Shown here: piece by piece, positions 8,577 through 17,793 of the stretch
Layout of the letters: the number at the start of each line of letters is the position of its first letter
Position numbering within the stretch: the stretch's first letter is position 1
Assembly (NCBI GenBank): GCA_943370215.1
Contig: CALRQC020000009.1
Span: forward strand, 96,425-160,424
From: Niveispirillum sp943370215
GTDB lineage: Bacteria; Pseudomonadota; Alphaproteobacteria; Azospirillales; Azospirillaceae
Direction of reading: 5' to 3'
Length of the DNA stretch: 64,000 nucleotides
The notes under the pieces: generated by a model
What the model was told of the DNA's origin: nothing
The model's input: only the letters and a program-made list of their open reading frames with translations
The model's database searches: none
Made by a program: the position numbers and the translations under genes

Positions 8577-9857
8577 TCACCCCGCCATATGCCGCAGGGC
8601 AGCCAGCAGCTTGTCTGTATCGGATTCCTGATTGAACAGGGCCGGCGTGACGCGGACACAGGCCCCCCGCGCCACGCCGGCACGATGCACGGTGAAGATG
8701 CCGTATTTTTCCAGCAATTGCCGGGAGATGGCGGCGTTCTCCGCCTCCCCCACCACCCCGCGCCGGCGGAAGCTGGTCAGCCCGCCGGTCAGGCGCGGGT
8801 CGGGTGGGGTCAAGATCTCATAGGCCGGATGGTCGCGCAGCGGCTCCGCCCAACGGTCGCGCAGATGGCGCAGCCGGGCGGCGATGCGATTGGTGCCGAT
8901 GGACTGGTGAAAATCAATGGCAGCCGGCACCGCCAGCAGCGCCGCCAGATCGCGGGTGCCGGTATGCACGCGGGCGCGGATATTGTCGGGTGCCGGGTCC
9001 ATTTCCGCCGGGCTGGGATCGATGTCGGGCACCCGGCCGCGCCGGATATAAAGCGCCCCCACCCCCACCGGCGCGCCGATCCATTTATGCAGATTATAGC
9101 CGACGAAATCCGCCCCTAGACTGTCGGCGGTGAATTCGACCAGCCCGATGGAATGGGCCGCATCGACAATCACATCCACCCCGCGCGCCCGCGCCATGGC
9201 GGTGATTTCCGCCACCGGCAGGATCAAACCGGTGCGATGCGTCAGATGGGTCAACAGCAGCAGCCGGGTTTTCGGATGCGCCGTCAGTGCCGCCGCATAG
9301 GCATCGATCAGCCCCTGATAGGTTGCCGGTTCCGGCAAGTCGATGCGCACCACCTCCACCCCGCGCCGCTGGCGCAGCGATGCCATGCCGGCCTGCATGG
9401 CATCATAATCCAGATCGGCATAGATCACCGTATCGCCCGGTCGCAGCCGGTTATAGCCGCCGATCAGGGCCAGCAGCGCCTCCGTGGCGTTGCGGGTGAG
9501 GGTAATCTCATCCAGCCCGCAGCCGATCAGGCCGGCCACCCGCTCCACCACCCGCTTGGCATCGGGGCCGAAACTGCGGCGGGCATAGAAGGAGGTTTCG
9601 GCATTCACCCGTGCCTGTTGGCGCTGATATTCCGCCAATACTGGCCGCGCCATCATCACCCAATTGCCGTTTTCCAACTGAATGACCTGCTGTGTGACGT
9701 CATACTGTGCCGCCACCGACTGCCAGAAGGCACTGTCAGACGGTTCACCACCACCAGTTGGCAGACCGGTGGTGGTGGCCGCCGCCACAGGCAACAGGCC
9801 GGTCCCCAGGGCCAGCCCACCACCCTGCAACAGATGTCGCCGCGTCCAGACCGGCAT
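8577..9857 (-). CDS. Tat-exported PLP-dependent class V aminotransferase-like enzyme (PvdN/isopenicillin-N-epimerase type)
   Basis: Fold-type I PLP enzyme of 426 residues carrying a twin-arginine signal (TRRHLLQGGGLALG, residues 5-18), so it should act in the periplasm. That is unusual for PLP enzymes. The catalytic lysine is Lys258 in the motif YNLHKWIGAPVG, with Asp232 and His235 (VDAAHSIG) placed to contact the cofactor. This arrangement is shared with isopenicillin N epimerase (CefD) and with PvdN, the periplasmic enzyme that remodels the glutamate side chain of pyoverdine. Its start codon overlaps the stop of the TonB receptor gene by one base (TGATG), so receptor and enzyme are made together. 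A periplasmic reaction on an imported or exported peptide-like ligand is inferred, not shown. Confidence 0.85.
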   Translation of the reverse strand: MPVWTRRHLLQGGGLALGTGLLPVAAATTTGLPTGGGEPSDSAFWQSVAAQYDVTQQVIQLENGNWVMMARPVLAEYQRQQARVNAETSFYARRSFGPDAKRVVERVAGLIGCGLDEITLTRNATEALLALIGGYNRLRPGDTVIYADLDYDAMQAGMASLRQRRGVEVVRIDLPEPATYQGLIDAYAAALTAHPKTRLLLLTHLTHRTGLILPVAEITAMARARGVDVIVDAAHSIGLVEFTADSLGADFVGYNLHKWIGAPVGVGALYIRRGRVPDIDPSPAEMDPAPDNIRARVHTGTRDLAALLAVPAAIDFHQSIGTNRIAARLRHLRDRWAEPLRDHPAYEILTPPDPRLTGGLTSFRRRGVVGEAENAAISRQLLEKYGIFTVHRAGVARGACVRVTPALFNQESDTDKLLAALRHMAG

Positions 9858-12262
9858 CAGAACCGCACCTCCACCCGCGCGTAATATTGGCCGCCATCCG
9901 TGTCATAGGGCGCGTTGCGGGAATAGACCAGGCCACGGCTGGCCTGGAAGGTCGCCTCTTCCGGGTAACTGTCGAAGATGTTTTCGGCGCCGACGCGCAG
10001 GGTGACATTTTCCGTCACGTTCCAGCTACCGGCCAGATCGACAAAGCTCTGCGACCCGAAGCTCTGGAATAGGTCACCGGTGGCATTGCCGGAACTGTCG
10101 GTCCATTTGCCGTAATAGCGCAGCTTGGCCAGCACGCTGAAATCCCCCCAGCGATATTCTGCCGACAGGCTGGCATTGTGCTCCGGCAAGCCTTCCTCAA
10201 ACAGGCGCTTTTGCGTGTCGCTGGCATTCAGCCCGCCGCCGGTCACCCGGGTCTGGTTGTAATTATAGGCGGCGGACAGGTGCAGCGTGCCATCGGATAC
10301 CGGTAGCGCATAGGATGCGACGATATCCAGCCCCCGCGTGCGGGTGTTGAAATCATTGGTGAAGAAGCTGACAGAGGTGAAGGTATTGGCCCCCGGCACG
10401 CCCAGGGCGATCAACCGGTTGCGGATGGCCGGCGTGACGGTGAAGCTGGCCGACTGGCTGAACCGGTCCGTCAGCTTGATCTGATAGGCATCCACCGTGG
10501 CGGTGAAGCCATCGCCGTTCTGATAGGCAAAGCCGGCCGACAGGTTGGTGGATTCCTCCGGCTTCAGCGGCTGGGCACCGAAATATTGTGCCACCGGGTT
10601 GGACGGCGACAGCCGGCCGGAGGTGAAGGTGTTCAGCGTCACCGTATCCAGCCCCTGCGAGGTGCGGGTGCTGTAAACCTGCGCCGGCGTCGGGGCGCGG
10701 AAGCCGGTGGAGGCGGAACCGCGCAGGGCCAGCCCTTCCATCAGCTCAATCCGGGTGGAAATCTTGCCGTCGGTTGTATGGCCGAATTCCGAGAAATCCT
10801 CATACCGGCCGGCCAGACCGACGGTCCAGATAGCGGTGATCGGCGCTTCCACATCAATATAGGCGGCGTAGCTGGTCTGGTCGAAGCGGCCGGCCTGATC
10901 CGGGCTGTAGCCGGGGAAACCGTTGGAGCCGGTGGCCAGCCCCTCCGCCGCCCCCGGTCCAACCGCGTAGGAGGCGTAGTCGCCGGCCACAACCTTGTAG
11001 ATTTCCTGCCGCCGCTCCCCGCCAAAGGCGATATTCACCGGGCCGGCCAGCAGGCCGCTTTCCCAGGGATAGCTGAAATCCAGATTGAGGTTCTTTTCTT
11101 CCTGGATCAGGGAGCCGGCATCGAAATCGGTCGGGCTGTTGGGGCCGAGGGAGGCGTTCAGGCTCTCCTTCATCTTGTAATCGATGCGGTTGCGGCCATA
11201 GGAGGCGGAAAGATCGGCGCGCAGATCGCCCAGCAGATTGCCGCGCACGCCGCCGACCAGGCTGTAATCCTGATCTTCCTGCCCGAAGCGGGGGGTGAAG
11301 CCGGCCGGATAGAGCCGGTTGGCATTCCAGCCGGGGAACGCCTTGGTCGCCTTATAGACATTGCTGGTATTGGCGGGGTTGCGCCAGTTGAAATCCGTCC
11401 AGCCATCGCCTTCGCCATAGGTGCCGAACAGATAGGCTTCGGCCTTTTCCCCCAGCGGCAGCGCACTGTCCAGCGCCAGCCGGATGGTTTCCATATCCGG
11501 CTGGCCCCAGCGCTGCACCGGGTTGGGCACCTGCAGGCCGGACGATTGCTGGAAGGCGACGGCATCGGCACGCTGGCGGCTGCGCGAGGTGGCGTCGGCC
11601 TTGGACCATTCCACCGTGCCGGTGACATGGCCGCCCTGGCCGACCCCCCAGCCGCCCTGCGCGCCGGCCTGATATTCGGTGCCGTCGCCCTCGTAATATT
11701 GCGACACCTGGCTGAAGGCCTGGAAGCCCGGCTGATCATCCAGAATGACATTGATCACGCCGGCAATGGCGTCCGACCCGTACTGTGCCGCCGCGCCGTC
11801 GCGCAGCACCTCAATCCGCTTGATGGCAAAGTTGGGGATCTGCGCCAGATCGACGGCCTGCGCCCCGCGTGACCCCAGCAGGGCCGAGCGATGGCGACGC
11901 TTGCCATTGACCAGCACCAGGGTCTGGTCCGGCGACAGGCCGCGCAGCCGCGCCGGGCGGACAAAGGCCTGCCCGTCAGCCGCCGGCAGGCGCTGCACAT
12001 TGAAGCTGGGGATGGCCTGGGCCAGGGCATCCACCAGCTCGCTGGACACGGTGCTGTCAATGGTGCTGCCCCCCACCACATCGATGGGGGACAGGCTGTT
12101 GAAGACGGTGCGCTGGTTGCCGCGCGTCCCGGTGACGATGATTTCTTCCAGCACCACCGGCTCATTGGCGGCCATTTGCGTGGCCCCCTGGGCGAAGGCC
12201 GTGGACAGGCTGGTGGCCAGCATCACCACCGTGATTGCGGTGCCGGTACGGATAATCATCAT
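9857..12262 (-). CDS. TonB-dependent receptor (first gene of operon with periplasmic PLP enzyme)
   Basis: Outer-membrane receptor of about 801 residues. The signal peptide (IIRTGTAITVVMLATSLSTA) is followed by a TonB box-like segment (LEEIIVTGTRG). A complete plug domain comes next, with the conserved pieces LRGLSPDQTLVLVNGKRRH and IEVLRDGAAAQYGSDAIAGV, then a 22-strand-type barrel ending in an aromatic-rich strand (YYARVEVRF). I chose ATG 12262 so that the signal peptide starts correctly; the frame is open to 12301 and ATG 12259 is also possible. The substrate is not known. The plug type is the one common in alphaproteobacterial receptors of the Caulobacter/sphingomonad style, used for diverse small molecules. 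The stop overlaps the next start by one base. Confidence 0.92.
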   Translation of the reverse strand: MMIIRTGTAITVVMLATSLSTAFAQGATQMAANEPVVLEEIIVTGTRGNQRTVFNSLSPIDVVGGSTIDSTVSSELVDALAQAIPSFNVQRLPAADGQAFVRPARLRGLSPDQTLVLVNGKRRHRSALLGSRGAQAVDLAQIPNFAIKRIEVLRDGAAAQYGSDAIAGVINVILDDQPGFQAFSQVSQYYEGDGTEYQAGAQGGWGVGQGGHVTGTVEWSKADATSRSRQRADAVAFQQSSGLQVPNPVQRWGQPDMETIRLALDSALPLGEKAEAYLFGTYGEGDGWTDFNWRNPANTSNVYKATKAFPGWNANRLYPAGFTPRFGQEDQDYSLVGGVRGNLLGDLRADLSASYGRNRIDYKMKESLNASLGPNSPTDFDAGSLIQEEKNLNLDFSYPWESGLLAGPVNIAFGGERRQEIYKVVAGDYASYAVGPGAAEGLATGSNGFPGYSPDQAGRFDQTSYAAYIDVEAPITAIWTVGLAGRYEDFSEFGHTTDGKISTRIELMEGLALRGSASTGFRAPTPAQVYSTRTSQGLDTVTLNTFTSGRLSPSNPVAQYFGAQPLKPEESTNLSAGFAYQNGDGFTATVDAYQIKLTDRFSQSASFTVTPAIRNRLIALGVPGANTFTSVSFFTNDFNTRTRGLDIVASYALPVSDGTLHLSAAYNYNQTRVTGGGLNASDTQKRLFEEGLPEHNASLSAEYRWGDFSVLAKLRYYGKWTDSSGNATGDLFQSFGSQSFVDLAGSWNVTENVTLRVGAENIFDSYPEEATFQASRGLVYSRNAPYDTDGGQYYARVEVRF

Positions 12263-12473
12263 CAGCTTCACTTCGCTCCAGGGGGCCCGACGCACCGACA
12301 TGGGGTGGGGGCCATCGATCAGAATAGCGAAGCGGGATATAAAGCCGACGGATGACGCTTCGGCTGTGGTTCGGTTACGCTTACATGATTGTTATATTCA
12401 GGTATGCATAAATATTAAATTGGTCTTAAATATCGGCAAAATGCAGCCCTTCCCTGACGCTTAGCCTGGGGGG

Positions 12474-12518
12474 GGGGCGGATGGTCCGTCGGGATAATAC
12501 CGGCGCACCATCCGCCCC
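12474..12518 (-). terminator. Stable hairpin after the flavin oxidase gene (candidate terminator)
   Basis: A perfect 12-bp inverted repeat, GGGGCGGATGGT at 12474-12485 and ACCATCCGCCCC at 12507-12518, with a 21-nt loop, begins 6 nt past the stop of the minus-strand gene at 12524. No T run follows it, so intrinsic termination is plausible but not certain. The rest of the gap up to 12262 is AT-rich at 12370-12440 and would hold the promoter of the receptor gene; I see no clear boxes. Confidence 0.55.
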
Positions 12519-12523
12519 GGATA

Positions 12524-14035
12524 TCAGGCAGGCTGGATCGCCTGGGCGAACGTGAAGAGGGATTTGGGGTCCACCTGCTGCTTTACCTTCTGCAGGCGGG
12601 GATAATTCTCCCTATAATAGGCATCCTGCCAATTACCCAGGCTGGGATCGGAGAAATTCTGATAGGCACCGATCGCCTTGGTCCGCTGGTTGGCCAGATT
12701 GTAAAAATTCTGCTGCCATTGCAGGTTGGTCGCCACCTGTTCCGGCGGGTCGGTGGGCTGCCACCAATTCATTTCCACGGTGAACAGCCAGTCGAAGCCG
12801 CGATGCACATAGGCGGTATCTGTCGGCTTCACCTTATTGATGACCCCGCCCACCTGGAAGAATTTGAAGGCCACCGGCATGGCCGTGCCCGGGATACGGC
12901 GGGCCTGTTCCATCATTTCCCCGATGGCGGCTTCGCTGATATTGTCGGCCATCATGTAGCTGGATTTTTCCTGATAATAGTATGGGTAGGTGGATTCACC
13001 CAGGAAGTCCTGCCCCTCCCAATAGCTAATATCCTTCTTCACCTCCTGCTTTGGGGCCTTGCCCCACCATTCACCGAAAATGGATTCCAGGGTCTTATTG
13101 CATTTATGTAGCTGTCCCAGCACGGACAGCGTCATCCCCTTGCCGGCGCAGCGTTGGGCCAAGCTGGGCATGGTGATGCTGATCTTGCTGCCGAATTCCT
13201 CCGGCGCACCGGCCAATTGTTTCAACAGGCCATGCAGAACCTTTGTCAGGTCGCCGCTATCCCAGGTGAGATTGAACACCGTCACCGTTTCCACCGGGTG
13301 GGTTTGCAGGGTAAAGGCGGTGTTGATGCCGAAATTGCCGCCGGCCCCACCCCGGCAGGCCCAGAACAAATCCCGGTCATGGGTTTCGTTGGCGCTATGC
13401 AGATCGCCATCTGCCGTGACCAGATCGGTTGCCGTCAACAGATCGGAGCCGACACCCAGCAGGCGCATGTTGAAACCGATCCCACCGCCCAGCAGGAAGC
13501 CGGCCGCCCCCACCGCATCGCAGCGGCCATGGGTGATGGTGCGGCCCATCCGTTCCAGGGCCTTGTAGACCAGCGCGTTGGAAATGCCACCCTCGATACG
13601 CACCAGCCCGTCCTTGCCGACAGGCACCACCGCCTTCATCAGCGACATGTCGATCAACAAGCCGGGCGTGGAGGAGAAGCCGGCATAATTATGCCCGCCG
13701 GAGCGCACGGCGAAGGGCTTGTTGTGCTTTTTCACCCACTGGATGCAGGCCAGCACATCCTCCGCCTTTTCACAACGGGCGATCCCCTGGGGCGGGATGT
13801 TGTAGCGCAGGTTATTGGGACGGGAGACATCGGCAAAGAACGGATCTTCCGGGCGCAGCACCGGCCCCTTCATCGCCTTGGCCAGATCGCTCCAGGCGGA
13901 CGGGGGCGGGCAATAGGCCCGGTCGCCATCGGCGGCACGGGCCAGCCGCACCGGCCCCGGCATCTGTGTAGCAACCGCCAGCCCCCCCAGGCCGGCCAGG
14001 AAAGAACGGCGGTTATGTTCAATTCTGCGTAGCAT
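12524..14035 (-). CDS. Tat-exported FAD-linked oxidase of the berberine-bridge-enzyme family
   Basis: Flavoprotein of 503 residues with a twin-arginine signal (NRRSFLAGLGG, residues 8-18). The start ATG 14035 has a GGAGG site 6 nt upstream. The FAD-binding PCMH domain contains SGGHNY with His115 and the motif GRCDAVGAAGF with Cys171. These are the two residues that attach FAD by a double covalent bond in berberine-bridge-type oxidases. The C-terminal BBE motif is also present (YYRENYPRLQKVKQQVDP). Such enzymes oxidise sugars, alkaloids or other natural products using oxygen; the substrate here is unknown. It lies between two TonB-receptor units on the same strand but is separated from both by hairpins, so it may be a single-gene transcript. 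Confidence 0.9.
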   Translation of the reverse strand: MLRRIEHNRRSFLAGLGGLAVATQMPGPVRLARAADGDRAYCPPPSAWSDLAKAMKGPVLRPEDPFFADVSRPNNLRYNIPPQGIARCEKAEDVLACIQWVKKHNKPFAVRSGGHNYAGFSSTPGLLIDMSLMKAVVPVGKDGLVRIEGGISNALVYKALERMGRTITHGRCDAVGAAGFLLGGGIGFNMRLLGVGSDLLTATDLVTADGDLHSANETHDRDLFWACRGGAGGNFGINTAFTLQTHPVETVTVFNLTWDSGDLTKVLHGLLKQLAGAPEEFGSKISITMPSLAQRCAGKGMTLSVLGQLHKCNKTLESIFGEWWGKAPKQEVKKDISYWEGQDFLGESTYPYYYQEKSSYMMADNISEAAIGEMMEQARRIPGTAMPVAFKFFQVGGVINKVKPTDTAYVHRGFDWLFTVEMNWWQPTDPPEQVATNLQWQQNFYNLANQRTKAIGAYQNFSDPSLGNWQDAYYRENYPRLQKVKQQVDPKSLFTFAQAIQPA

Positions 14036-14141
14036 GATGCCTCCGATATCCTATCGCATAGGTTTATCAGGGCATATGCACGTTGCGCAAGGTTTCAGGA
14101 GACAATCAGAACTGTTCTACAATCAAAACGTCACAGCACCG

Positions 14142-14167
14142 TGGGGCGGCGGCTTCCCGCCGCCCCA
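14142..14167 (-). terminator. GC-rich hairpin after the siderophore-type receptor gene
   Basis: An 11-bp perfect stem (14142-14152 with 14157-14167) with a 4-nt loop lies 7 nt beyond the stop of the receptor gene at 14174. A short T run (complement of AAAACG near 14127) follows some 13 nt later. It is a good candidate terminator for the receptor transcript. Confidence 0.7.
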
Positions 14168-14173
14168 TCATTG

Positions 14174-16288
14174 TCACCAGTAGAATTTTACGCTGAGAGA
14201 GGCGTTGCGCGCCTCTCCGACGCTGCTGAAGCTCCAATATTTCCGATTGAACAGGTTGTTGATATTGCCCGTAATGTCGGCCCGGCGGCCGGCAATGCTG
14301 GTGCTGTACTGGAAGCCGGCATTGGCCACCACCCGGCTGGGCACATAGAGCTGGTTATCATCCGCCACCGGCCCCCGGCCGAAATAGCGGATATTGCCAT
14401 GCAGGCGCAGCCCTTCCACCCACGGCACCTGATAATCGGCATTGGCCAGCCACTGCCAGCGCGATGCCTCTGCCGGGATGTGGCCGCGCAGCGCCTCATT
14501 GCCGGCGGACACTTTGTCGATGGTGGGATCAAGATACAAGGTGCCCACGCCCAGGCGCAGATCATCATTCACCCGGTAGGCGCCGGTGAATTCCACCCCC
14601 TTATAGATATTCAAACCATCCTGGGACAGATAGCGGCGCCCCCCCCTCTCATTGATGATCTGGTTGGCCCGTTCAACCCGGAAAGCCGCCGCCGTCAGGC
14701 TGACCCCGCCATGGTCATATTTCGCCCCCCCCTCATATTGTTTGGAGATGGTGGCGTCGAGAACCTCGCCGGCATTGGCATATTCACCGCCCACGCGGGT
14801 GCCACCCTCCATGGATTCCACATAAGAACCGTAGAGCGAGATATATTCCGCCGGCTTGTGGATCAGCGCGAAGGTGGGGGTGGTGGCGGTGGTGCGATAG
14901 CCGCTATCCACTGTGGGGTCGCCATCCAGATCCAGCAGCTTGTACTTTGTGTGGCGGGCACCGATGATCGCCTGCCATTGCGAGCCGAAATGCAGCGTGT
15001 CGGAGACGAACAAAGCCGTCTGCCTTTGGTCCGACGGGCTGCCCGCCGTGCTGAAATCAAGATCGCGGGTCACTAGGAAACGCTGCGGCTGATAGATATT
15101 GCCGTTGAAATCATTGTTCCAGTAGGAGGTGAGCGCGCCGAAATCGGACAGGGTCCGGTGCAGCGCCACACCCGCCACCAGTTCATGCCGGATCGGCCCC
15201 GTCTCCACCTTGCCCTGCACCATCCCCTGACCGAAATGGGCCTGGTCGGTCTCGGCGAAATTATAGGCGTAGCCCTGATAATCGCCGGCGCGATTCAGCA
15301 TATAGGCGAACATCTTGTTCGACTGATGGTTCTTGCGCGTATAGCCGTAATTCAGTTTGGCGGTCCAATCATCCGCCAGATCCCAATCCAGCCCGGTGGC
15401 AACGCTGGTGGTGCGGGTGCGGTAATAGGAATTATCGACGTTCAGATTGTCATAATCATAGGTCGGTTCCGGCAGAACCGTGCCCTGATACCCGGTCCAA
15501 TAAAAATGGAAGGGCTCATGCTCCAGCTTGCTGGCCTCATGCGTGGCGGTGGCGTGCCAGCGCAGATCGGGCGTGATGGCATAATCCAGCGCCAGCGACC
15601 CCACCCAGCGATTGACCCCCGCCTTGGTATAGGCCTTCCCCTGTTCCCCGGCCAGATTGAGGCGATAACCCAGCCTGCCATCCCCCACCGGGCCACCGGC
15701 ATCGATATGGCCATAGCGGACGCCGGGATTGCGGTAGCCCAGTTCGGTGGTCAGCATCGGCTGCGCCGTGGGGCGCTTGGTATTATAAAGGATGGCCCCG
15801 CCCGGCGCGCCGAAACCATACATGAAGCCGGTCAGCCCCTTCAGCGCCTGTACCGTTTCCACCGATTCCAGCGGGAAGTCGCTACCCCAATAGAGCACCA
15901 GCGGCACATTATCGATATAGTAGTTGCGCACGCCCAGACCCCGGATCTGGGTGCCCCACCAATTGGTGGTGCCGGAACTGGCATAGGAGAAGACGCCGGG
16001 ATCATTGATGAAGACCTGGCCAATGCTGGTGGCCTGACGCCGCGCAATTTCGTCCTTGTCCACCACGGTAATGGAATAAGGCGTGTCGAGAATGCTCTTT
16101 TCCCCCAGCGCCCCGCTGCTGACCGGCTGTTTCAGCCGTTCAAGGGTGCCGATGACGACGATATCGTCCGCCGTCACCCGCTGGGCCACTTGCTCCGCCG
16201 CCTGTTCCTGCTGCGCCGATACGGGTGCCGTCAGTGCACCCAGCAGCCACAGGGCGGCACCCGCCCGCAACATCCCCTTTACATTCAT
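14174..16288 (-). CDS. TonB-dependent siderophore-type receptor
   Basis: Outer-membrane receptor of about 704 residues. The signal peptide (MLRAGAALWLLGALTAPVSA) is followed by a TonB box region (DDIVVIGTLERL). The plug has the features of the FhuA/FoxA-like siderophore receptor group: SILDTPYSITVVDKDEIARR, IRGLGVRNYYIDNVPL and LKGLTGFMYGFGAPGG. The barrel ends with an aromatic C-terminus (FYW), as needed for outer-membrane insertion. ATG 16288 was chosen; an in-frame TTG at 16300 is less likely. The plausible substrate is a ferric siderophore, but no siderophore genes adjoin it. A Fur-like box lies upstream. It is divergent from hisC. Confidence 0.92.
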   Translation of the reverse strand: MNVKGMLRAGAALWLLGALTAPVSAQQEQAAEQVAQRVTADDIVVIGTLERLKQPVSSGALGEKSILDTPYSITVVDKDEIARRQATSIGQVFINDPGVFSYASSGTTNWWGTQIRGLGVRNYYIDNVPLVLYWGSDFPLESVETVQALKGLTGFMYGFGAPGGAILYNTKRPTAQPMLTTELGYRNPGVRYGHIDAGGPVGDGRLGYRLNLAGEQGKAYTKAGVNRWVGSLALDYAITPDLRWHATATHEASKLEHEPFHFYWTGYQGTVLPEPTYDYDNLNVDNSYYRTRTTSVATGLDWDLADDWTAKLNYGYTRKNHQSNKMFAYMLNRAGDYQGYAYNFAETDQAHFGQGMVQGKVETGPIRHELVAGVALHRTLSDFGALTSYWNNDFNGNIYQPQRFLVTRDLDFSTAGSPSDQRQTALFVSDTLHFGSQWQAIIGARHTKYKLLDLDGDPTVDSGYRTTATTPTFALIHKPAEYISLYGSYVESMEGGTRVGGEYANAGEVLDATISKQYEGGAKYDHGGVSLTAAAFRVERANQIINERGGRRYLSQDGLNIYKGVEFTGAYRVNDDLRLGVGTLYLDPTIDKVSAGNEALRGHIPAEASRWQWLANADYQVPWVEGLRLHGNIRYFGRGPVADDNQLYVPSRVVANAGFQYSTSIAGRRADITGNINNLFNRKYWSFSSVGEARNASLSVKFYW

Positions 16289-16340
16289 CGGTACCCCCAA
16301 CCCCTATTATCGACATTCATAATTCGCGCACATGATTAAT

Positions 16341-16359
16341 AAGAGTCGTTCGCATTATC
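16341..16359 (-). promoter_or_regulatory. Candidate Fur box upstream of the siderophore-type receptor
   Basis: On the minus strand the sequence GATAATGCGAACGACTCTT matches the classical 19-bp Fur consensus at 12 of 19 positions, with the first seven identical. It lies about 53 nt before the receptor ATG at 16288. Iron repression of the receptor is inferred; alphaproteobacterial iron regulators can use other motifs. Confidence 0.4.
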
Positions 16360-16506
16360 AAATTATTGCAGCGGATGGCAGCCGTGCGGCGGATGGGCAG
16401 CAGCCTTCTGGCGGGAGGGGCGTGCAATCGGCCAGCAATATCCCTATGTTACTCAACCCTGCTTTCCGGTGCGGCCAGGGCCGCCTACGACGATTGGTGA
16501 TTGGGA

Positions 16507-17565
16507 ATGAGCCGTTTCTGGAGCCCCCTTGTTCACAGCCTGACCCCCTATGTGGCGGGTGAACAGCCCCGGATTCATGGCCTGATCAAGCTGAACACCA
16601 ATGAGAACCCCTATGGCCCCTCCCCGCGCACGCTGGCGGCCATCAAGGCGGCGGTGGATGACACGCTGCGCCTGTACCCGGACCCGACGGGGCTGGCCCT
16701 GCGGCAGGTGATTGCCGACAGCCACGGCCTGTCGGTGGATGAGGTGTTTGTCGGCAATGGGTCGGACGAGGTGCTGGCCCACTGTTTCCAGGCGCTGCTG
16801 AACCATGATCAGCCGCTGCTGTTCCCCGATATCAGCTATAGTTTCTATCCAACCTATTGCCGGCTCTACGGTATTGAGTACCGCACCATCCCGCTGGATG
16901 CGGCGATGCGGGTGCAGGTGGCGGATTACACGGTGCCCTGTGGCGCCATCATCCTGCCCAACCCCAACGCCCCCACCGGCATTGCCCTGCCGCTGGCAGA
17001 GATTGAAACGCTGCTGCGCGACCATCCCGATCAGGTGGTGGTGATTGACGAGGCCTATGTGGATTTCGGCGCGGAGAGTGCCATCCCGCTGGTCAAGACC
17101 TATCCCAACCTGCTGGTGATCCACACCTTTTCCAAGTCGCGCAGCCTGGCGGGGCTGCGCGTCGGCTTTGCCGTGGGCCAGCGCCCGTTGATTGAGGCGA
17201 TGGAACGGGTGAAGGACAGTTTCAATTCCTACCCGCTGGACCGGCTGGCCCTGGCCGGTGCCGTGGCCGCCTGGACCGATCAGGACTGGTTCGAAACCCA
17301 CCGCCAGCGCATCATCGCCAGCCGGGAGGCGCTGACGGCTGCGCTGCAGGGGCTGGGGTTCGAGGTGCTGCCCTCCGCCGCCAACTTCCTGTTCGCCCGC
17401 CACCCGGACCGCGCCGGCAAGGAACTGGCCGCCGCGCTGCGGGAAAAAGCCATCCTGATCCGGCACTTCCAGAAGGACCGGATCGGGGACTTCCTGCGGA
17501 TTACCATCGGCACGGAGGCGGAGTGCGCGCGGCTGGTGGCGGCGTTGGGGGAGGTTTTGGGGTGA
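16507..17565 (+). CDS. hisC: Histidinol-phosphate aminotransferase (HisC)
   Basis: PLP-dependent class I/II aminotransferase of 352 residues that converts imidazole-acetol phosphate and glutamate to histidinol phosphate in histidine synthesis. The N-terminus has the HisC signature (KLNTNENPYGPSP), then GNGSDEVL, the NPNAPTG loop, the DEAYVDF motif and the lysine segment HTFSKSRSLAGLRVGF, where the lysine holds PLP. The C-terminal arginine region FLRITIGT is intact. ATG 16507 is preferred to the in-frame TTG 16501. No other his genes are nearby, so this may be a second copy; related enzymes in alphaproteobacteria also act on aromatic amino acids. Confidence 0.92.
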   Translation: MSRFWSPLVHSLTPYVAGEQPRIHGLIKLNTNENPYGPSPRTLAAIKAAVDDTLRLYPDPTGLALRQVIADSHGLSVDEVFVGNGSDEVLAHCFQALLNHDQPLLFPDISYSFYPTYCRLYGIEYRTIPLDAAMRVQVADYTVPCGAIILPNPNAPTGIALPLAEIETLLRDHPDQVVVIDEAYVDFGAESAIPLVKTYPNLLVIHTFSKSRSLAGLRVGFAVGQRPLIEAMERVKDSFNSYPLDRLALAGAVAAWTDQDWFETHRQRIIASREALTAALQGLGFEVLPSAANFLFARHPDRAGKELAAALREKAILIRHFQKDRIGDFLRITIGTEAECARLVAALGEVLG

Positions 17566-17625
17566 GGGGTGGCTTAGTTAATGGGCACTGTCCCTCACCT
17601 AACATTGGTGGGAAAGATATAGGAA

Positions 17626-17793
17626 ATGAGCAACACAGCTGATCGCCTTCTCCAAGGGCTTAGGGAGGCTCTTGAACATTCCATGGAGAAAGCTCTCCCT
17701 AAAAATATGGCTGCTATGCGCAGAAAGATTGATGAAGCCCCATCACGCGACAACATCTCTCACTCCCCTAACAACACCGAGAAAAATGCTTGA
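17626..17793 (+). CDS. Small hypothetical protein (55 residues)
   Basis: A short reading frame begins with ATG at 17626, preceded by GGGAAAGATATAGGAA, and ends with TGA at 17791-17793. It encodes a charged, mostly helical-looking peptide (NTADRLLQGLREALEHSMEK) with no recognisable family. Its last 34 nt overlap the 3' end of the opposing GHKL gene. It shares the lower GC of that gene rather than of hisC, so both may have arrived together. It could equally be chance. Confidence 0.4.
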   Translation: MSNTADRLLQGLREALEHSMEKALPKNMAAMRRKIDEAPSRDNISHSPNNTEKNA

